Source of the DNA: Veillonellaceae bacterium
GTDB lineage: Bacteria > Bacillota_C > Negativicutes > UBA1444
Reading direction: 5' to 3'
DNA: 64,000 nucleotides
Assembly: GCA_012798135.1 (NCBI GenBank)
Contig: JAAZNU010000316.1
Span: 1-64,000, forward strand
Shown here piece by piece: positions 60,259-64,000 of the stretch. How positions within the stretch are numbered: the stretch's first letter is position 1; each line of letters opens with the position of its first letter. Both the position numbers and the translations under genes were made by a program. The notes under the pieces are model-generated. The model was not told the origin of the DNA and did no database searches. It saw only the letters and a program-made list of their open reading frames with translations.

Positions 60259-61497
60259 ATGAGTGAGAAAATGCAAGTGAAAATGAAAGCGGATGTTGAA
60301 CTGGTGGCGCGCGAGGTGCCTAGCCAGCGCATCATCGAGATCGAAATCACCGCTCCGCAAGCGGGCTCTGCTGGCAAACGGGCACCCCTCAACCTCGGGC
60401 TGGTGCTGGATCGCTCCGGTTCGATGAGCGGCGAAAAGATCGAACAAGCTAAACAAACCTTGAAACGTATCGTGGAGCAGATGCAACCCGAGGACGTGGT
60501 GTCGGTGGTTGCCTTCGACAACACCATCCGTACCGTCGCCAGCGGTATCGCCATCAACGCCGGCAGCCGCCAGGAACTGCTGCACGACATCGACATGATC
60601 CATCCCGGCGGCAGCACCAACCTCACCGACGGCTGGCTCACCGGCTGCGATTGTGTGGTCAAAGTACCCGCCAACGGATATGTTCAGCGTACGCTGCTGG
60701 TGAGCGACGGCCTGGCCAACGTTGGGATCACCAACCACGAAGAAATTTTCACACACGCCAAGGCCCTTTTTGAACGCGGTATCCCCACTTCCACCTTTGG
60801 GGTTGGCGAGGGATTTGATGAACATCTGCTTGAGGGTATGGCTAATCAAGGAGGAGGCAACTTTGCCTACATTGAATCCGCTTCTGCCATCGATCAGGTA
60901 ATCCAGCAGGAATTCAAAGACCTGATGACGGTGACCGCCCGCAATGTGCAGGTGGAGGTCACCCTGCCCCCCGGCACAGATGCCAACCTGCCCGGTGAGT
61001 GGAAGATGGAAAAGAAAGAGGGAAAGATCATCATCTCGCTTTCCGACCTGCCCGCCAACCGTGTGACTAACCTCTTCCTCAACCTGCTCACGCCGCCGGG
61101 AGATAGTCAGCTGGTATTGAACACCCTGGTCACTTATGAGAACGAGAATGGCGAAAAGCGTAATGCTCTCGGTGAATTGACGCTCCAATATGCCGCCCAA
61201 TCAAAAGTGGCAGCTGCTAAAAAAGATGCGGACTTGGTGAAACGCTATTCTGCCGTTGAAACCGGCCAGCGCATGAACGAAGCGCTGAAACTGGAGCGCG
61301 CCGGGAAACGCCTCGAAGCCCAGCGATTGATGCGCCGCACGCTCGACGAGTACGGTCCAAACATGCCAGTTGCCACCCGCGAGCGCTACCGCGATGTTGC
61401 AGATCGCATCGATCGGGGGCTGCAGGAACCGGAGCGCAAATTCCTGCACAATGATTCCTACCAGTTAAAAAAGCACCGCCACGAAGACGAACACTAA
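60259..61497 (+). CDS. von Willebrand factor A domain protein
   Basis: The 412-residue protein has a vWA domain from about residue 40 with a complete MIDAS: LVLDRSGSMSG (DxSxS), GGSTNLTDGWL (Thr) and LVSDGLANVG (Asp). A beta-sandwich region follows (VTARNVQVEVTLPPGTDANL), then a helical tail with KRYSAVETGQRMNEALKLERAGKRLEAQRLMRRTL. There is no signal peptide, so it is likely cytoplasmic. Similar vWA proteins act as metal-dependent binding platforms. GGAGG precedes the start. Co-transcribed with the MerR regulator; the pairing is unusual and the function unknown. Confidence 0.88.
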   Translation: MSEKMQVKMKADVELVAREVPSQRIIEIEITAPQAGSAGKRAPLNLGLVLDRSGSMSGEKIEQAKQTLKRIVEQMQPEDVVSVVAFDNTIRTVASGIAINAGSRQELLHDIDMIHPGGSTNLTDGWLTGCDCVVKVPANGYVQRTLLVSDGLANVGITNHEEIFTHAKALFERGIPTSTFGVGEGFDEHLLEGMANQGGGNFAYIESASAIDQVIQQEFKDLMTVTARNVQVEVTLPPGTDANLPGEWKMEKKEGKIIISLSDLPANRVTNLFLNLLTPPGDSQLVLNTLVTYENENGEKRNALGELTLQYAAQSKVAAAKKDADLVKRYSAVETGQRMNEALKLERAGKRLEAQRLMRRTLDEYGPNMPVATRERYRDVADRIDRGLQEPERKFLHNDSYQLKKHRHEDEH

Positions 61498-61564
61498 ACA
61501 ATTCTAATGACCAGGGGTGCGAGGGGGTCCAACCAGCGCCAGGGGATGGTCACATAATTCAGAG

Positions 61565-61590
61565 AAGGAGGCTAATCACCTCCTTTTTTG
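61565..61590 (+). terminator. Terminator of the merR-vWA operon
   Basis: A perfect 7-bp stem (61565-61571 with 61579-61585) and 7-nt loop are followed by TTTTG. Confidence 0.87.
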
Positions 61591-61668
61591 ATTTCCAACA
61601 TTGTAGAGGTACGCTGCAGCGTGTCCCTGGTTAGCTGTATTCTGGTCAACATATCCCTGATCATATAC

Positions 61669-61686
61669 GAACGATCGTTCACCCTC
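61669..61686. promoter_or_regulatory. Second copy of the TetR-start operator
   Basis: GAACGATCGTTCACCCTC, which differs at one of 18 positions from 58934-58951 and contains a 12-bp perfect palindrome (61669-61680). It lies about 40 bases before the -10 box of the grpB-like gene. Confidence 0.65.
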
Positions 61687-61725
61687 TCGTTATTATTCAT
61701 CTATACGCAATCCACAATACCCGTC

Positions 61726-61731
61726 TATAAT
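61726..61731 (+). promoter_or_regulatory. -10 box of a leaderless grpB-like gene
   Basis: A perfect TATAAT ends seven bases before the GTG at 61739. There is no Shine-Dalgarno sequence, and no good -35 box is visible. Confidence 0.55.
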
Positions 61732-61738
61732 TACACCC

Positions 61739-62284
61739 GTGGAACATGCTCCCGTGATCATTGTGCCTTACGACCCGCACTGGCCGCATCAATTCGAGGA
61801 GGAAAGGTTGCGCCTGCTTGAGGAAATTGGCGCATACGTGCTCAGCATCGAGCACATCGGCAGCACGGCGGTTCCAGGGCTGGCCGCCAAACCCGTGATC
61901 GATATCCTGATCGGGGTGCGCAGCCTGCAGGAGGCTCCCCTATTCATCCCCCCGCTCGAAGCCCGCGGTTACGAATACGTTTCCCAATATGAAGACGAGA
62001 TGCCTTTTCGCCGCTACCTGCACCGCAAGGTCAATGGCGAGCATACCCACCATTTACATATGGTTGAACCCACCACCCATTTTTACAAGGTGCAGCTGGC
62101 ATTCCGTGATTACCTGCGCACCCACCCTGAAACCCGCGACGCCTACACCACCCTAAAGATTAACCTGGCAGAAAAATACCACAATGACCGCATGGCTTAC
62201 ACCGACGCCAAAAGTGATTTCATACTCGGCGTCCTGGAGCAATGCGGATTTCAGAAGGACGGAGAGAAAAATGATCAATCTTAA
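61739..62284 (+). CDS. GrpB / UPF0157 family protein
   Basis: The 181-residue protein has the nucleotidyltransferase-like features of GrpB/UPF0157: VPYDPHWPHQFEEERLRLLEEIG, IEHIGSTAVPGLAAKPVIDILIGV (GS..VPG..aKp.iD), and HLHMVEPTTHFYKVQLAFRDYLRTHPETRDAY. These proteins share the minimal nucleotidyltransferase fold; no reaction is known. It begins with GTG, with a TATAAT box seven bases before, so it is probably leaderless. It overlaps the next gene by 14 bases. A copy of the TetR-start operator lies upstream. Confidence 0.9.
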   Translation: MEHAPVIIVPYDPHWPHQFEEERLRLLEEIGAYVLSIEHIGSTAVPGLAAKPVIDILIGVRSLQEAPLFIPPLEARGYEYVSQYEDEMPFRRYLHRKVNGEHTHHLHMVEPTTHFYKVQLAFRDYLRTHPETRDAYTTLKINLAEKYHNDRMAYTDAKSDFILGVLEQCGFQKDGEKNDQS

Positions 62285-62654
62285 GCAATTCGAAAAACAG
62301 CAGTACATGAGCGTGGAAACCTACCGCAAAACCGGAGAAGCGGTGCGCACCCCGGTCTGGTTCATCGAATCCAATGGGGAATTCCTTTTTAACACAGAAG
62401 AGACCTCAGCTAAAGTTAAGCGTATTCGCCGCAATCCTGCCGTGAAGATCGCCCCCTGTGATATGCGCGGAGAGCTCAAAGGTGAGTTCATCTCCGGAAC
62501 CGCGCGTTTCCTCTCCCCCGAGGAAACTGCATCTGCCAAAAAAATCTATGCCAATAAATACGGCCTCATGGGCAAGCTCTTCGAGCTGATGGGAAACTCG
62601 CGAAAATCTGCACGTGTTTTCTTGTCTGTCAAACCGGATGAAGGAATTGGTTAA
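62271..62654 (+). CDS. PPOX-class (F420/flavin-dependent) oxidoreductase
   Basis: The 127-residue protein matches the split-barrel PPOX family: SVETYRKTGEAVRTPVWFIESNGEFLFNTEETSAKVKRIRRNPAVKIAPCDMRGELKG. This order of motifs (TPVWF, KVKRIRRNP, VAPCD.RG) is typical of the F420- or flavin-dependent small oxidoreductases. The cofactor cannot be fixed from sequence. It starts inside the end of the grpB-like gene (14-base overlap), with GGAG-type bases upstream, so the two are translationally coupled. Confidence 0.87.
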   Translation: MINLKQFEKQQYMSVETYRKTGEAVRTPVWFIESNGEFLFNTEETSAKVKRIRRNPAVKIAPCDMRGELKGEFISGTARFLSPEETASAKKIYANKYGLMGKLFELMGNSRKSARVFLSVKPDEGIG

Positions 62655-62655
62655 T

Positions 62656-62868
62656 GCAAATTCTGCCTCCTGGCATAAAGGCAATTTCTGCACTCTGCCC
62701 TGAAGGCAATTTCTTCCTTTTGGCGGGCATGCAAAAATTTCCTGTTGGCCGGAATTAAAAATCTGCACCCCGGCCAGGTTGAAGTTTTCGCATCATGGCA
62801 GCCGGAGTGCAGAAAAGGTCTTTCAGATGAGTGCAGGATTTGCACCCGTTAATCGTGCAAAATCTGCC
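62656..62868. repeat. Stretch of short repeated motifs beside the partition genes
   Basis: A motif of about 12 bases recurs: GCAAATTCTGCC (62656-62667), GCAATTTCTGCA (62681), GCAATTTCTTCC (62706), GCAAAAATTTCC (62731), AAATCTGCACCC (62758), GTGCAGAAA (62807, inverted), GTGCAGGATTTGCAC (62831) and GCAAAATCTGCC (62857). Spacing is irregular. Placed next to a ParA/RHH pair it could be a partition site. A 10-bp palindrome TACTTAAGTA follows at 62884-62893. Confidence 0.5.
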
Positions 62869-62921
62869 TATCATTCAATGACTACTTAAGTACTACTTTA
62901 ACAACAACTGTATTTAACCCC

Positions 62922-63311
62922 TCACCCTTTTTTTCTTTTCGGAAACAGGGCTTCAGGAAATACCAGGTTCCAGTCATATCGCGGACTTCGCGAAGGTTGC
63001 TTGTATTTTCCGAGATCGATCAACCCATTAGCGTAATCAGACAAAAAACGGACCAGAGCCAGGGTCACCAGCTGGCTTGCCGGCAGGCGAAGGTCCTCAG
63101 CGAGGTCTCTTACCATTTCACGGAGCGATGGAGGCAGGTCATAGGTGGCGCGTTGATCGCGCCGCGACTGGATCTTGGCGCGTTCGCGGCTGATGCGTTC
63201 CCGTTCCTTGCGCGGCAGCGCAGCTTCAGCTTGCCTTTGTTCCATCCCGGTTAACAGGTCTGCCACCGCAGGGTCAAGGATCGTCTTGCGTTCGAATTTA
63301 CGCTCTGCCAT
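62922..63311 (-). CDS. Small RHH-like partition partner of ParA
   Basis: The 129-residue protein is rich in charged residues. Its N-terminal third is basic and probably disordered (RKERERISRERAKIQSRRDQ). The C-terminal half, ATYDLPPSLREMVRDLAEDLRLPASQLVTLALVRFLSDYANGL, has the strand-helix-helix pattern of a ribbon-helix-helix DNA-binding domain. An RHH centromere binder with a flexible N-terminal tail that stimulates ParA is the ParG/Omega type plan. GGAGG precedes the start. It overlaps the end of the parA-like gene by 14 bases. Confidence 0.7.
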   Translation of the reverse strand: MAERKFERKTILDPAVADLLTGMEQRQAEAALPRKERERISRERAKIQSRRDQRATYDLPPSLREMVRDLAEDLRLPASQLVTLALVRFLSDYANGLIDLGKYKQPSRSPRYDWNLVFPEALFPKRKKG

Positions 63312-64000
63312 TGATCACCTCCAGCATTCTTCCCAGCACCTGGCGGTACCCGCCAAGTCGCTGATGTCCATCCGAGAATCCCTCGATCGAAGTTGCGTGC
63401 GGGGCATACTCCCAGATCGTTTTTCCGTAAGCTGCGGTTTCCCGCACGCGCGTGTCCTGCGGTACCGGCGGCCACACATGCTCGCCGAACGTTTTCGCCA
63501 GGTCCTGGAACTGCAAAAAGGTCTCGCGTGTGGTGCGGTCAAAAAAGGTTGGCAGGATACTGTAACCGCGGTAACGATGCCCGGTGCGGGCGATCTCCGC
63601 CATGGTGGTCAGGATCTCCTTCACCCCGTCCACCGCCAGCGCGTCCGGGCGCGTGGGGATCACCACCCAGTCAGCGGCGATGAGACCGTTGAGGTGCAGC
63701 ACATCCAGCGAGGGTGCCAGGTCAAGCAGCACCACGTCATAATCGGTTTCGTGGATCAGGTCCGCCAGGATGGTCTCGCGGAAATCAGAAAGCGTGATCT
63801 GGCGTTTGACCTTTTCCGTCTGCTTGTCACCGGGGATGAGATCCAGGCGCGGGCGGATCTCCATGCGCACTGTATCAATGGTCTCCCCCAGGCAAACCCA
63901 GCGGTAAAGCCCCGGGGACTTTTCCAGCCCGAAAGAGAGTGCCAAGTGACCCTGGGGGTCGAGGTCGACGAGCAGGGTGCGGTGTTTGAGGCGCGCCAGC
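63298..64000 (-). CDS. ParA family ATPase (5' end outside window)
   Basis: The frame is open to the window edge (first complete codon at 63999). The visible 233 residues start just after the deviant Walker A loop, with LLVDLDPQGHLALSFG, and continue with YDVVLLDLAPSLDVLHLNGLIAADWVVIPTRPDALAVDGV (Walker B and following strand) and a late DTRVRETAAYGKTIWEYAP. It should position DNA or another cargo using ATP-dependent binding to the nucleoid. The operon partner is the small RHH-like protein, with which it overlaps. Whether it belongs to the chromosome's own segregation system or an integrated element cannot be judged here. Confidence 0.9.
   Translation of the reverse strand, partial: LARLKHRTLLVDLDPQGHLALSFGLEKSPGLYRWVCLGETIDTVRMEIRPRLDLIPGDKQTEKVKRQITLSDFRETILADLIHETDYDVVLLDLAPSLDVLHLNGLIAADWVVIPTRPDALAVDGVKEILTTMAEIARTGHRYRGYSILPTFFDRTTRETFLQFQDLAKTFGEHVWPPVPQDTRVRETAAYGKTIWEYAPHATSIEGFSDGHQRLGGYRQVLGRMLEVINGRA

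Noticed and set aside
60238..61200. A 320-codon open frame antisense to the vWA gene
   Set aside because: The plus-strand frame has full MIDAS motifs and a ribosome site. The antisense frame has neither and spans the same bases.
62656..62868. A CRISPR array
   Set aside because: The repeated motif is only about 12 bases, degenerate, in both orientations and irregularly spaced.

Overview
The window looks like chromosomal DNA of a fermentative anaerobic member of the Chloroflexota, most likely class Anaerolineae. This is inference from gene content; there is no rRNA gene to anchor it. Pointers are the many secreted lipoproteins with Thr/Pro-rich linkers after the lipobox, a BTAD/NB-ARC/TPR regulator, ADP-forming acyl-CoA synthetase plus L-lactate dehydrogenase (fermentation), an ECF vitamin/metabolite importer beside a SAM hydroxide adenosyltransferase, and a COG1571-type small protein. 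I see no tRNA, rRNA, CRISPR array, transposase or prophage.

Layout. 1-3.3 kb: end of a GAF-GGDEF cyclase and a three-gene ABC-2 exporter. 3.5-9.7 kb (minus): PD-(D/E)XK nuclease, ldh with a Rex-like operator, ECF transporter (T, fused AA', S components) and SAM hydroxide adenosyltransferase. 10-19.3 kb (minus): a 917-aa M23-domain lipoprotein, a small lipoprotein, a GT-C-like membrane protein and a heterodimeric ABC exporter. 19.5-27.5 kb: a divergent ribose-type sugar locus. LacI regulator, RbsD/FucU, KpsF/GutQ-type SIS isomerase and ribokinase lie on minus; binding protein, RbsA-type ATPase, permease and an MBL hydrolase lie on plus. LacI-type palindromes sit over both promoters. 27.6-31.1 kb: membrane protein and Tex.

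31.3-42.2 kb is the most unusual part. Four paralogous secreted proteins plus a short fifth relative share a two-cysteine module of about 115 residues. They are interleaved with lipoproteins, a large BTAD/NB-ARC/TPR regulator and a COG1571/TiaS-like gene preceded by its own promoter and a terminator-like hairpin. I recognise no described system here and treat it as the best candidate for something new.

42.2-57.9 kb is mixed housekeeping: methyltransferase, Hsp20, DUF3592 protein, acyl-CoA synthetase, esterase, two lipid acyltransferases, UMF1-type MFS protein, tandem lipoproteins, LysM-M23 peptidase, zinc-ribbon protein, NIF3/CutA-like protein, four-repeat FN3-like lipoprotein, channel-like protein and dUTPase. 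58-62.7 kb holds short regulatory units: SDR, an apparently leaderless TetR gene, a MerR-vWA operon with a palindrome inside its promoter spacer, and GrpB-PPOX downstream of a copy of the palindrome found at the TetR start. 62.7-64 kb is a ParA / small RHH-like partition pair running off the window, flanked by a stretch of short repeated motifs.

Intergenic DNA carries two interspersed repeat families: a 54-bp palindromic element (4240-4293, 52688-52741, with a short relative at 12832-12859) and an AT-rich sequence of about 22 bp (3328-3349, 5488-5509, degenerate at 28811-28844). At least four genes (50015, 52875, 58932, 61739) have a -10 box only 7-9 nt before the start codon, suggesting leaderless mRNAs.
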